From Turnera subulata (Eukaryota; Streptophyta; Magnoliopsida; Malpighiales; Passifloraceae): a stretch of 64,000 nucleotides of DNA. The stretch lies in the NCBI GenBank assembly GCA_028386065.3, contig JAKUCV010006746.1:52532-116531 (forward strand), written 5' to 3'. How positions within the stretch are numbered: position 1 is the stretch's first letter; every line of letters begins with the position of its first letter. Below the pieces are notes generated by a model. That model saw only the letters and a program-made list of their open reading frames with translations, searched no databases and was not told the DNA's origin. The position numbers and the translations under genes are program-made. Positions 10,900 to 22,568 of this stretch are shown here, one piece after another.

Positions 10900-13835
10900 T
10901 GTAACAGCCCGGGTAAAAATTTGGATTTTTACCGGGACTGTAAAAGTCGTTATACAGTAATTTACCTTTGAATTTATTCTTGGGTAATTAATTCAAGGTA
11001 AATTGAGCGTCGTTTTTCGTAACCGAGATTTTTCCCGCACTCGGGATTTTTCTGTGGATTTTTCGGACCTAAGTTGGTATTTTTCGAGTCCCAGAATCCT
11101 CAGAAAAATCACACCGGAAAATAATTAAGTGGGTACATTAGTTATTTTCTGGTCCGGACAGAACCCGCCTCACATGCTGTACAGTGTTGAGTTTACTGTG
11201 AAGCCTATGAGCAGATTGAACTGCCCGTGCCTCACCAGTATTTTGCTCGTGCTTCACCAGTCCCTACCTGCCTTCAATCTATGTTTTTCTTTCTTCTTCC
11301 AGCCTCACCAGCACACCATATCATCACCAGCTTACTCCCCTCTATAGTTTTCCTCTGCAAATCCACTGCCCAACCCATACCTTCCTTTCTTCTCAAAACC
11401 AAACCAGAAAAAAAAAAAAAACACTTACCAGCACCCAAAGCTAAGCTGTGTCGTTTTGGCACCCACACACACCCCTCCCTGCTTCTTTTCTTTTTTCTTC
11501 CTCCTTCCCCTCTTCATCGCCACCGTGGCCGAGACCCGTGAACCACACCCGAGCCACCTGCAACTGCCGCGAACACCTCACGCACCCATCAGCCACCTCT
11601 CTTCTCCTCCTCCCCGCTTTCGTCGCCGTCGAGGCAAGCCAACGCCCTGCTGCATCGCCTCGCTACCCGATGGACCGCCCCCATCTGCCGTCGCCGACGC
11701 ACCACCTGCAGTCGCTCTTTACGTCGCCTCGCGCCGCCTGTGTCGTCGTCGTCTCGCATCTCGTTCGATCGCGCCGCCCCGTCGCCGCCTAGGTGAGCTG
11801 TTGTCCTTGGGTTGAAGACGACCCGACAACCCGAGTCCATCACACCGCTGGGTCGGGTTGACCCGGAGGACCGCCTGGGCTGAATGTGATGATGGGCTTG
11901 GGTGTATGGGCTAATTGGTTGGGCTGGAATAGTACTTCTTTTGGGCTGATCCAGAATTAAAAAAAAAGAGATGATTAAAATCTGGAAAAAAAATTATAAA
12001 TCAGGAAAATATGTTGGGAAATAATATATTTGAAAAAAATATATATGGTATAAAATAATTTTTAATAGGGAAAATAATTTTGGAAAATATATAGTATATT
12101 ATAATAATTATTTTGAGGAAAATAATTGTGGAAAGGGTATTATCAAGGTAATAAAATACCGGAATAATATCCGGATATAGGTATAAGTATAGTATTATTT
12201 TAGACACTGGAAATAAATGGTGAATTATGATGATAATAGAGAGATAACCCGGAAAAGTAACCGAGACGAGTTAGTATTTATTTTTCGGTATACGGTACTG
12301 ACATGACATTTGCATATCACTTATGTGTGCATATTATTTGTTTGATATAGGAGTTGATAACGAGCAGATACCTGAGGAACCGGACTTGGAGTCTGTTGGA
12401 CATTTCCAAAACTGATAATCGGCTAACGTGAGGATGGATAACCTTGGATATGTGCCCGTAATGCTGTGTGTGTATTTTTGTTGTTTGATTGAACTGCTGA
12501 GATGTTTATCGATTGTTGTTTGATTGCCATGGATGTTGTTGTTGATGATGCTGGTTTGTGTTGTTGGATTGTGGATATTGTGAGTAATCATTGAACTGTT
12601 AATAGTGAATAATTAGTGTTATGAAATGTTGATTGTTTAGTCTGTGGATTAACCTGTGGTAATGATAAGTTGAATAACTTGAGAAAATGAATATTGGAAA
12701 TTGGGATGATATATATATTATTGATGGATATTTGATGATACGGATTTGTTGATGTCGGTTCTCTGTGTGATTCTTTGTTATTGTTCTGCTTGATTGAATT
12801 GTTGTGTTGACTGTTATTGGTTTATTGGATACTGTGTTGTAATTGACGTTGGATTGTGAGTAATTGATGCTATGAAACTGTTGACGGATTAGTCTGTGGT
12901 ATAACTTGAGTTAATAGGAAGTTGGATAATTGTTTGACTGTTATGGATATTGTGATTGTTATCGGTGGACTGTGTTGTGATTGGATAATTGGAATAAATT
13001 ATGAAATGGATGATTGGGAAAAAGAAAATGGAAATTGGAAATTGATTTGAGATGATGATTTAATTGTCACGTGGTAAGTAGAGGTACGACCGGATGGTTT
13101 GAGGCTGTTTTGTGGTGGCCATGATCTGGGTTACTTGTGATGGGATTTTGATCCCTGAGATTGTGATTGGGATGTTGATCCCTGAGATTGTGATTGGGAT
13201 GTTGACCCCTGAGATTTGTTATTGGGATGTTGATCCCGAGTTCTTTTTGATCTGGCACCAGGAATAGGTTGATAACCTGGTACGACCTTAGCTTATCCGT
13301 GACGGGGGGCCAGAAAGATAAAATTGGAATAATAATAAAGTCTTTGGTATGTTTGGGACGAGTCTTTGGGTTTGGTCTGTCTTGTGCGGTATTGTCTTTG
13401 GTATGGCTTGTGACTGTTGTCTGTATTACCTTCGTTGAAGTATTATGTTTGCCTGCATATCTCTGTTTATCCATGGCTGTGAGCACTTCGGACTCACCCC
13501 TCACCTGCGGGCTTTCATCCCGTAGGATGAGTTATTTGTGGTTCAGGTTTGATGCATTCCAGACAGGCTGCGGCGTTATCCCTTGGACAGGACTCGGATC
13601 TATGGTTACATCATGTGTCGCATACAGTATCTTTGTGAGTTATTAAGTCTTCCGCTGTGCTACTTTTGCCATTGTTGGGCCATTGGGCCAGTTATGATGT
13701 TATTGATGTTTTTATTTTGGGCTGTTGAGCCCGAGTTTCTGTTGTATACACTGTATGCTGGGCTTTGTTTGGTCGGGTCGTTACAGTTCCGGCACGTGTT
13801 TACTGTGTATGGTAAATACGGGTCGGGGCGTTTTA
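10900..13835 (+). mobile_element. Long LTR-like element A, probable solo LTR, TSD AATTT
   Basis: It begins TGTAACAGCCCGGGTAAAA and ends GGGTCGGGGCGTTTTA. It is flanked by the perfect 5-bp duplication AATTT (10895-10899 and 13836-13840). The 2936 bases contain no gag, pol or other coding domain, which fits a solo LTR or a large non-coding retroelement. Inside are a CT/GC-rich island (11440-11800), AT-rich sequence, an array of small hairpins (13142-13237) and a GC-rich block (13479-13620: CACTTCGGACTCACCCCTC, then TCATCCCGTAGGATGAGTT) shared with element B. The start resembles long LTRs of plant Gypsy (Tekay/Retand-like) elements; lineage assignment is a guess. Confidence 0.82.
13142..13237 (+). 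repeat. Array of four small hairpins in element A
   Basis: Four copies of GGGAT-nnnn-ATCCC (loops TTTG, GTTG, GTTG, GTTG; the third arm is ACCCC) start at 13142, 13169, 13196 and 13224. The intervals are 27, 27 and 28 bases, and copies are linked by TGAGATTGTGATT-type spacers. Element B has a matching array at 15514-15609. Confidence 0.8.
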
Positions 13836-13840
13836 AATTT

Positions 13841-14678
13841 AATGTTAGGTATTATGTTGATAAACTTTTTCCTTTTTCATTCTCCTCGAAGAGAAAATTA
13901 AGAAGGATCTGTTTATGTAAAGAAGAGAAACAAAAGAATAAAAGTGTACATCCAATTTTAACTATTGATTTAAAAATTATAGTCATACATCATATGCATC
14001 CTCTTTTCTAAAACAATCACCTACCTAATTCATCATCTTCTCATCAAAATTTATTTTTTTTATTTTTTGTCCTCAAGAATAAGAATATATAGACCATTTC
14101 CTTCCTCTGTCTCAATCTATCAATTTATTTAAATAATGTACACAATTAGTATATAAAATCAAACTTTATACACTCAAACTTATAACTCACATCACCATTG
14201 CTCACAATACAGCACCAAATAATTTAGGTTTTATAATTATTTTTTTGGGAACATTTTAATTTAATGTGACGTATTCTTTTAGCACATATAATTTCCTTGA
14301 AGGTCTAATTTACTTGGTATAACTTTCAGTGCCTTTAGGATAGTGATAAATAATTTCATTAGTTGAAAAAATATTCCAAAAAAAATGGTGAAACAATTTA
14401 CCAAGGATAATGATGTGGTTGGGACCCATGCATTACACTAACAAACCCACTACAAAAAATACTCTGGAAATTAAGAGTGATAGAAAAGTTAAAAAAAAAA
14501 AAAGATGCCTTGCGTAAAACACCCAGTTCAAACCCACGAAAACACCCTCTTTTTTTTATTCTCCAACGCTTCTTCTGCCACGTGGCGCATCCCAATTGCT
14601 CTTCGCACCAACTTTAATGTTATTAGATAGATTACCGGAAAAATAGAGATCCGCTGGCTGGCTCTGTTTACATCAACC
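13841..14678. other. Intergenic AT-rich stretch between two inserted elements
   Basis: This is unique sequence between the target duplications of elements A and B. No gene, RNA or repeat boundary was recognised. Confidence 0.5.
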
Positions 14679-14887
14679 AGTCATAAAACACCCCGACCTA
14701 AATTTACCCTACATACAGTAATTACCGAACAATAGTGCCGACACGTGGCACAAACTGTGTAATACAGTAGAAAACCGGCCCAATTATAATAATAGTCACC
14801 CGACCTCGGGTACATCAATATCAATAGCACAACGGAAGCATTTATAACCTTATAACAACATATGCAAAATTCCAAATGCAAATTAAT

Positions 14888-15482
14888 GGATCCGAGTCCT
14901 GCCCGAGGGGTGCGCCGCAGCTTGTCTCGTACGTTCCTGTACCACAAACAACTCATCCTACGGGATGAAACCCCGCAGGCGAGGGGTGAGTCCGAAGTGC
15001 TCACCGACGAAAGATAAACAGTAATATGCAGGCAACACAATACTTTCGAAGTAAAATTCCAGCAAAATCATAACAAGATACAACCAAATAAATAACTGAG
15101 CCAAGACCAAAAGAATGCTTAAATATTATCAAGTTTTATCTTTCGGGGCCCTGTCACTGGACAAGCTAGGGGTCAGACCTGGTTNGGATCCGAGTCCTGC
15201 CCGAGGGGTGCGCCGCAGCTTGTCTCGTACGTTCCTGTACCACAAACAACTCATCCTACGGGATGAAACCCCGCAGGCGAGGGGTGAGTCCGAAGTGCTC
15301 ACCGACGAAAGATAAACAGTAATATGCAGGCAACACAATACTTTCGAAGTAAAATTCCAGCAAAATCATAACAAGATACAACCAAATAAATAACTGAGCC
15401 AAGACCAAAAGAATGCTTAAATATTATCAAGTTTTATCTTTCGGGGCCCTGTCACTGGACAAGCTAGGGGTCAGACCTGGTT
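14888..15482. repeat. Perfect 297-bp direct repeat joined by one N (probable assembly join)
   Basis: Bases 14888-15184 and 15186-15482 read identically, from GGATCCGAGTCCTGCCCG to GGTCAGACCTGGTT, with the window's only N at 15185 between them. A natural tandem duplication would not place an N exactly at the joint. Two overlapping contigs abutted without merging explain it. Confidence 0.9.
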
Positions 15483-15513
15483 ATTAACATGTTCTGGGTG
15501 CTAGATCAATCCA

Positions 15514-15609
15514 GGGAGCGACATCCCAAATAGTAACCCAGGGATAGACATCCCAAAATATAATAACGGGATAGACATCCCAAAAATATAATAACGGGAT
15601 AGACATCCC
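15514..15609 (-). repeat. Array of four small hairpins in element B
   Basis: Copies of GGGAT-AGAC-ATCCC (the first is GGGAG-CGAC-ATCCC) start at 15514, 15541, 15568 and 15596. This is the same 96-bp span, with 27, 27 and 28-base intervals, as the array in element A. Stems are kept while loops and spacers differ. Confidence 0.8.
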
Positions 15610-18600
15610 AAGCATAGACATGCTTAACATAAGTAACCAGATCATAGCCACCACAAAACAGTCTCTAACCTAACAGTCATACCACTACTTTCCTAGTGAC
15701 AAATAAGTCGTCAACACAACTACCAATTATCCAATTATCTCATCAAAACAATAATTTCCACAATCAATAAATCAACCACAACAGCAATAATATCACAATC
15801 AACTCAATTGGCTCAGCAGTTCAATCAGGCAAAATAGTCACAGAAAAACAAACACAGTATCATGTGCGACATATCAAAGGTTATCCATCCTCACCTGATG
15901 CGTCTCTGAAATTGCTATCCAGTCAAACTTCGATACCCTATATGTATATGTAGGAACACAATAATCACTTATAATGCACAACAAGATGATTATGCATGAT
16001 ACCGATTTAACATTTATTTGACGGCTTTTCTGTCCATTTCATTATCTCCATAATTATCTTATTACCAAACAATTCATCCGACTTGGTGGTAATTAATTAA
16101 ATCCAACGGTTACATCGAATATACTTAATAATCAAAAACCGAAACCGAACACCCAAGCCGATATCCCGGCCCTTAGGTCGCTTATGATAAGAAAATACAT
16201 ACACATAAATACGTTGCTTAAATCATATATAAGAAATCATATTACTAAGTATATAATATTCCATAAAGTACTTATACTCGATAAAATGGTAGTACGTATT
16301 TGTTTAGTAGCCAATGATTATATAATAGTGGTATCGTTAATTACGTCCAAATGGTATATGAATAATATACATATACCGATAATTTTAAATAGAATGTAAG
16401 CGGTAACATAAATTAGTGGTCGAAATATTATAACCTTTATTAAAATAATATCTTAGATAAATAGTTAAAATAATATTACCACTTATTATGTTAACATAAT
16501 AGTTACGGTAGCTTAACGGAGCATAGTTTAGTCGTAAAATAAATTCTATACAGGTTATATACAAGTCTTATAGATACATAGTTAAATCCAAAAATATTAT
16601 TGTTTTTAATTTATAAATTAAATCATTAACTTACTTAATCATACATATATAACTAATAATTTATATAGTCGAAATCCATATCAAATTTATGGCTAAATAT
16701 TATTTGGCCAATGAAATATCATTAGTAATATATATAAGGATAGAATAGGATATGGGCCTATTATTATTTAGCCCAGAGGAACGGTAGTTAAACGTATTAG
16801 AATCGTATTAACGTAATTAGGAAATTAAGTTCAGGGGACCTTCACTTGCGTTTAGTCCATTGGAGAAAATAATAAAAACAATTTTGAACCAATTAAACAA
16901 AAGACTTAATCAAATTAAACGATATGGGCTTTTTATTATAATTAGCCCATTTAAATAAATAAATTCGGGAACTAAATTTTGATGGCCTTAAATAAAATTA
17001 AAATGGAAATTTAAATACTATGGGCCTTTTAAATAGCCCAATCGGGAAATAAAAGCATAAACTGCATAAATTTAAATAAAACATAAAAGCATAATTTAAA
17101 TAAATAGCACATAATTTAAATTGCATAAAATAAAATCTTTGGTTAATATTAATTAAGTTAATTATTCGTTTAATTAACCGTCGTTAAAGTCCGAGTCCGT
17201 TTAATCGTTCGGGTTCGTTAATGATGCACATGGGTGATCCAAGGCTCGGGTTTTACCCACAGTCTATTTCCGAGCTCGCCGGAAAATACCCGAGACGCCG
17301 GTGACTCGTCGGATTCCGTCCGGTACTGTTCACAGCCACCAATCCGACTACTGTTCACCACCCTTCCAATGCTTCCAACACACACAGCAACACCATCATC
17401 AAACCCATGGCCACAGCAGCAGAATCAAGCAAGCAACAACACAAACCACCCCCGATTACCAACACACAGGCCACAACCACAGAAGTCCCACCGGCGACCT
17501 CACACAAATCCTCACCCGATTCAAGTGAGCAGACCCACAAATCAACAACACCCAAGGCTTAATTAGTACAACCCATCAGCAGTCACAGGAAGGAAGGGGT
17601 GAAATCGACAACAACACTTACCCCGATGGCGGCGCCAGTTGCAGAGGAGAGGAAGAAACCGGACGGGGCACTCACGGCGACTTCGACGGTCCCTGTCCCT
17701 GATGTGGTAGCGACGGTGCCTGGGTTACAGAAGGGAGAGAGGGGTCGACGAACGGCTGTGGAGGGAAGCGGCGGTCAAAGGAGGAGAGGAGATCGGTTGG
17801 TGGTGACTCGGGCTCAGTCCTCCGGTGGCGGCGACGCGGTGGCTGTATGCAGCGAGGAAGATGGCGGGGGAGAAGAGAGGAGTATGGCGGCTACAGCGAG
17901 GAGGAAGGGAGAGGGTGCAAGGGCGGCTCGTCTGACTTGGTGCGGCGGCGGTGGAAGCGTGAGGGAGGGAAGGAGAAGATGGTGGCGACCGTGGAAAGAA
18001 GGAAAAGAAGGAAGATGGGGCTGGCGGTTGTGGTGGTCAGGGGTGGTGCAGAGGTATTGAGGGGGAGAGGAGAGGAAAAGGAAAGGAAGAGGGAGGATGC
18101 AGTGGAGGCGTGAGGAGATCGGGTAGAGGGGAGGAGAAATAAAGGTGAAGATGAGAATAAAGGAAAAGAAGAAGAAGAAGTGGCAGACAATGGCCGGCAG
18201 AGAATGGAATCGGAAGAGAAGAGTGGGGAGAAGAAAGAAGAGAAAAGAAACAAGAAGAAAGAGGGAAGATGGGTCCGGGCTGAAGAAAAATTAAACAGGA
18301 AGTGATAAGTGAAATAATTGAGGGAAATAAGTTAGTGGAGAAATAATTGAGGGGAATAAGTTAGTGGAGAAAATAATTGAGGAGATATAGGGCAACAAGC
18401 GAGGGGAGAAACAAAACTAGGTATAATTGGCTTGCCTAATCATATAAAATCACAGTAAAATCTGTGTTCTATACATAAATATAAGTTTTACTCCAAGTAT
18501 AATTTTAGAAAACTCCTTTAAAACTATCAAATACCAATAGATTCTAAATTGAATTTCAAAAGCAAATTTATTAAATATAGTAAGATAAAAGATATTCTTT

Positions 18601-19200
18601 CTCTAAAATTAATTATTAACTTTCTGGAATATAATATCTTGGAAGATATTAGTAATAATATAAATATATTAATAATAACAACAGTAATAGTAATGGTAGT
18701 AAGAATAATGTTAGTGAATCGATAAAAAGATTAATAATAATAATATAAATAATGCTAATGGTAATAATAATGATGAACAATATCCGTAAAATAATAATCA
18801 TAATAGTAATAGTAATCAAAACGGGAAAACGTTATAGAAAAAAAAAAATCCATATAAAACAAATACTTGAAACGTAGGACAAGGCTCAGCTTTGGAGACG
18901 AGGTACGGTAATCACAGGATACGTTAAGAGGTATCGTTGTCTCTCGGGTTTAACTTCCGAAGGTCGATTATTCCCGGCAAAATAATGATGAGTTTTATTA
19001 TTAATGCTGATTAGGAAAATAGTAATATTAATGGTAACAAAAGTAACAATAATAAATGTTTTGAGAGTAGTAGAAATAATAAAAATTAACTCGGATTGGT
19101 AAAATTCTTGATTAACCGCGATAAAATTTTATTAACCACCGTAAAAGTCAAGTCAGCTTGGTAAAAGTCACGAAAATTTTACCCGGGTCGTTACAAGTCA

Positions 19201-19817
19201 CCTCTCTTATTACACACCAATTAGGTAGTGAGTGTACAAAAGAAAAGTCTCTATATAAAAAAATATATATTTATATTATTTTAATATATTTTTTTTACAA
19301 AATAAAAATAACACTTAAATCTACTTTGATTTTGTTGTAGCTTGTCTCCTGAAAATTTACCTTTTATTGTGGACGAACTGAGAGTGTGAATTGGGTGTGA
19401 ATTCTACCTTATTGATGATCTTAAGAACTTAATAATGAAAATATGATAGACAAATATAAATTAAGAGAGAAGATGATGAAAGGTTGGAAAAAAATAAAGG
19501 AGAGATATTATTATTTGTCTTCCAAAATATGATTACAAAAGTATATTACTTGTAACATGTGTGTCCCTATTAATAGGCATAGAATGTGGAAGAATTCTAA
19601 GAGTTTATACTTAATTTAAGAATAACTTAATAGAATGCTAAAATTTTTTTCAAAAATATTAATATTTACTAAATAATAAAAAATTATTAATATATTTAAT
19701 TATACCATATTTATTGAGAAAATGCACGTGTAAAAAGTGCAATGTGGCACAATAGTTTCTCTTTTTTTAAAACATGACACGTGACATCTCTAAATTTCAC
19801 CTAAAGCGGATCTTTGA

Positions 19818-19876
<59 letters not shown>

Positions 19877-21290
19877 TTATGTATCTAAAACGGATTAAAG
19901 GGCTTTTCAAAACCTTTATGGTTCAGTCTAAATTGGTATCAAACTTTTTCAAATCATTAAACAAGTCTTTCTTGATCCTTTTATTATTGTATATCTTCTT
20001 TATCGTTGATTCATTTGCATTGTTCTATCTCTTTTCTTTGGTGTATGTGTGTCGTTGAAGGCTGAACAAGTAAGCTTGAGGCTTTCTTATCTCGCAGAGG
20101 CATGTTCATCCACCAACTCCGCTGTAATTGCGCCCTCTGCCCCTCCCTCCCTGCAACTAACAGCCTAGGCAATTCACCATTGTTGTCTGCAATCCGCCAT
20201 CCAGGATTAAATCTCTGGCATCTTTTGCTTCATCTGCTTCTTTTCTATCTAATACCATTACCTTAACCGATACGCTCTCTACCAGATTCTTCAACTTAGT
20301 TCAGCTTCGACCTTGAATCTAGGAGTGTCGATGCCTTGCACCGTTTCTTTGACCTCAACAAATGAGATGGAATGTCTCTTTCTATGTTAATGTCTCGTAA
20401 ACCCAACTAAACATTCTTTGTTTCTAAAACTTTTTCTTTTAAAATTTATGATTTTGTATGAGTTTTTATTCTTCCTTTGCAACAAAATTCGACGAGAAAG
20501 GGAATTAGACCTGATAACAATATCTCAACTTACAAGATGAATACCTAAAGCATTTTCTCTCGTAAAAAAAAATCCTTGTGCAATATGGTCAATGGCATCA
20601 TAGACCACCTGAGGAAGCCAAACCACTTGTATTGAATGTAGTGGGATAGTCGATAAAATAAACTAGAAATAGAGTAGTTCGATATGAGGTAAGGTGTTTA
20701 GATTGCCACGACATCAAGGCGACACTGGTCGCTGAATGTTATCTAATATATATTGATAAGTCTGATGTGGGGAGCGACCAGCCATTTGGGGCAACCCCAA
20801 GATTCCCTCCCAAATAATAACAACTGGCACTCACAGTTCTCGACTTAGTAACTCAACCATTTTTTTTATCCACATATGGTGCAAGAAAAAGTTATGATTT
20901 ATTGGCATTAATATCCATCATAGAGAAACCACAAATTGTTGTAAAATGACAAAAATAACACAGATCTGCTTAAGAACACCTTCAACAAACAATATAAAAG
21001 AGATAACCATTCCATGCACATGATAAACAAGTATAAGGACATAGGGTCTCATTGACAAAATCCACGTCGACCTTGGAAGCTTGTCAAATGAACTTCAATT
21101 GGGTGATATCTGATTTATGAAAAGTTTTAAGTTCTAATAATGTTTTTTTTTTAGAGAAAACAAAGCTTGTGAATTAGTTTTTACAGTTAGTTTTCCTGAA
21201 ATTTCATATGGAAAAATTAAAGGAATTTAAAACAATAAGAAAATATGGAATTGAAGAAAGAAAAGTTATCCACTAAATAAAGCATACCTT
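19201..21290. other. Intergenic stretch upstream of the Mutator-like element
   Basis: No gene was recognised. It contains a ~50-bp AT microsatellite (19822-19871) and otherwise unremarkable AT-rich DNA with some CT-rich words (20100-20320). Confidence 0.5.
19822..19871. repeat. (AT)n microsatellite
   Basis: This is an uninterrupted AT dinucleotide run of about 50 bases. Confidence 0.95.
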
Positions 21291-21299
21291 GAAATTATT

Positions 21300-22210
21300 A
21301 GGTAAATAGCATAGGATCCGTACTATTTCAAAAGTACCGTTTGGGGGTCTATACTATTTTTTGTCCCTTTTACGGGTCTGTTTTCTTATTTTTCGTCCCT
21401 TTTAAGGGTCTCGGGCAGCCCCGCTGATGACGTGGACTGCCCGGGACCCCTAAAAGGGACGAAAAATAAGAGTATAGACCCGTAAAAGGGAAAAGAAATA
21501 GTACATACCCCCCAACAATACTTTTGAAATCGTACGGACCCTATAACTTCTCGACTGGAACTAATAACTCATTATGGCCCTTTTCTTGTTCTCGGTCGTT
21601 TTCCTTAAGGGTTAGTACATTGGTTTTTTGCTATTTTTTCAAGTTTCGAGATAAGAGTGGAGATTAATACTATCCTTTACATCATGTTGAAATAAGAACG
21701 AGGAAAAAAATTTGAACCAAAACGAGTTCCGGACGAGAAGTTATGGCCATTTTCGAATTTACGACACGAGTTTTATGCTAATTTTTAAAATTTCGAGCTA
21801 AGTGTGGAGACTAATACTATTCATTAGACCACATTAAAATAAGATTGAGGAAAGAATTTGAACCAAAACGAGTTCCGGACAAGAAGTTATGGCCATTTTC
21901 GACTTTACGGTAGTTTCCTTAGGGGATAGTATACGAGTTTTTTCCCGAGTAAATCGCATATATAGGGTCCGTACTATTTCGAAAGTATTTTTGGGGGGTC
22001 TGTACTATTTCTTGTCTCTTTTATGGGTCTGTAGTCTTATTTTTCGTTCCTTTTAGGGGTATCGGGCAGCCCCGCTGATGACGTGAACTACCCGAGACGC
22101 CTAAAAGGTACGAAAAATAAGAGTATAGACCCGTAAAAGGGACAAAAAATAGTACAGACCCCCGATCGATACTTTTGAAATAATACATACCCTATATATG
22201 CGATTTACCC
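21300..22210. mobile_element. Mutator-like foldback element with 9-bp TSD
   Basis: The 911-bp element is flanked by the perfect 9-bp duplication GAAATTATT (21291-21299 and 22211-22219). Its terminal inverted repeats start (A/G)GGTAAAT and extend over 100 bases (TTTCAAAAGTA, GGGGGTCT, TACTATTTTTTGTCCCTTTTACGGGTCT). Each end is itself a ~235-bp palindrome (21313-21544 and 21963-22199) with a CCCGCTGATGACGTGGA-type centre. The core holds two ~148-bp tandem units (from about 21643 and 21791) sharing GAACCAAAACGAGTTCCGGAC. The 9-bp duplication and long inverted repeats indicate a non-autonomous MULE. No transposase frame is present. Confidence 0.85.
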
Positions 22211-22219
22211 GAAATTATT

Positions 22220-22568
22220 CATTAGGCTTGCATCCAAACACCACCCCTTTATGGTTTTTATTTCAATTCTTAAAATTAAGATGTCTCGTTAATCAATTCG
22301 TTGTTCCCGTGTCGTTTGGATAGTAGGGCTGTGTCGTCTGGTCATTTGTCTGATACGTCGTTGGATTGTATAGAACAACGGAATACACTGTCGGGAAGAA
22401 TGCATTAATTTTGAGCATTTCTATGTTTTTTCCTCTTTTCAATTCTCTCAAACCCTAAATCAAACCCATCATTCATCAAACCTCTTCTCCAATCGCCGTT
22501 ATCCATTCTCTACTCTCTCCCCAAACCGAGAGATAAGAACCGGGCAGAAGCGAGAAAGAGCGAAGAAG
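22220..22568 (+). promoter_or_regulatory. Upstream region and 5' UTR of XCT
   Basis: About 350 bases lie between the MULE target site and the XCT start codon. The last ~130 bases are CT-rich (TCTCAAACCCTAAATCAAACCC near 22445-22467) and resemble a plant 5' leader, with an AAACCCTA box of the type common in housekeeping genes. No TATA box was placed. Confidence 0.45.

Larger units (their letters stand above)
14684..19195 (-). mobile_element. Long LTR-like element B, inverted relative of element A, TSD AGTCA
   Basis: On the plus strand it starts TAAAACACCCCGACC and ends TTTTACCCGGGTCGTTACA. It is flanked by perfect AGTCA duplications (14679-14683 and 19196-19200). Read minus it begins TGTAACGACCCGGGTAAAA and ends like element A (GTTTTA), so it is the same family in the opposite direction. 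It has no retroelement coding domain. It contains the shared GC-rich block (about 14888-15010), a hairpin array (15514-15609), GGGCC/AGCCCA words (16930-17045), a GC-rich island (17590-18120, CT-rich on the minus strand) and AT-rich trinucleotide stretches (18640-18830). Its true length is about 4.2 kb if the 297-bp duplication at 14888-15482 is an assembly artefact. Confidence 0.8.

Noticed and set aside
14681..15338. Two identical minus-strand frames (about 119 and 69 codons) suggesting a duplicated gene
   Set aside because: They are the same non-coding block of element B duplicated by the assembly join at 15185.
17599..18253. Overlapping frames in the GC-rich part of element B
   Set aside because: Low-complexity Arg/Gly/Glu and Ser/Pro translations come from a purine-rich repeat and are not supported as genes.
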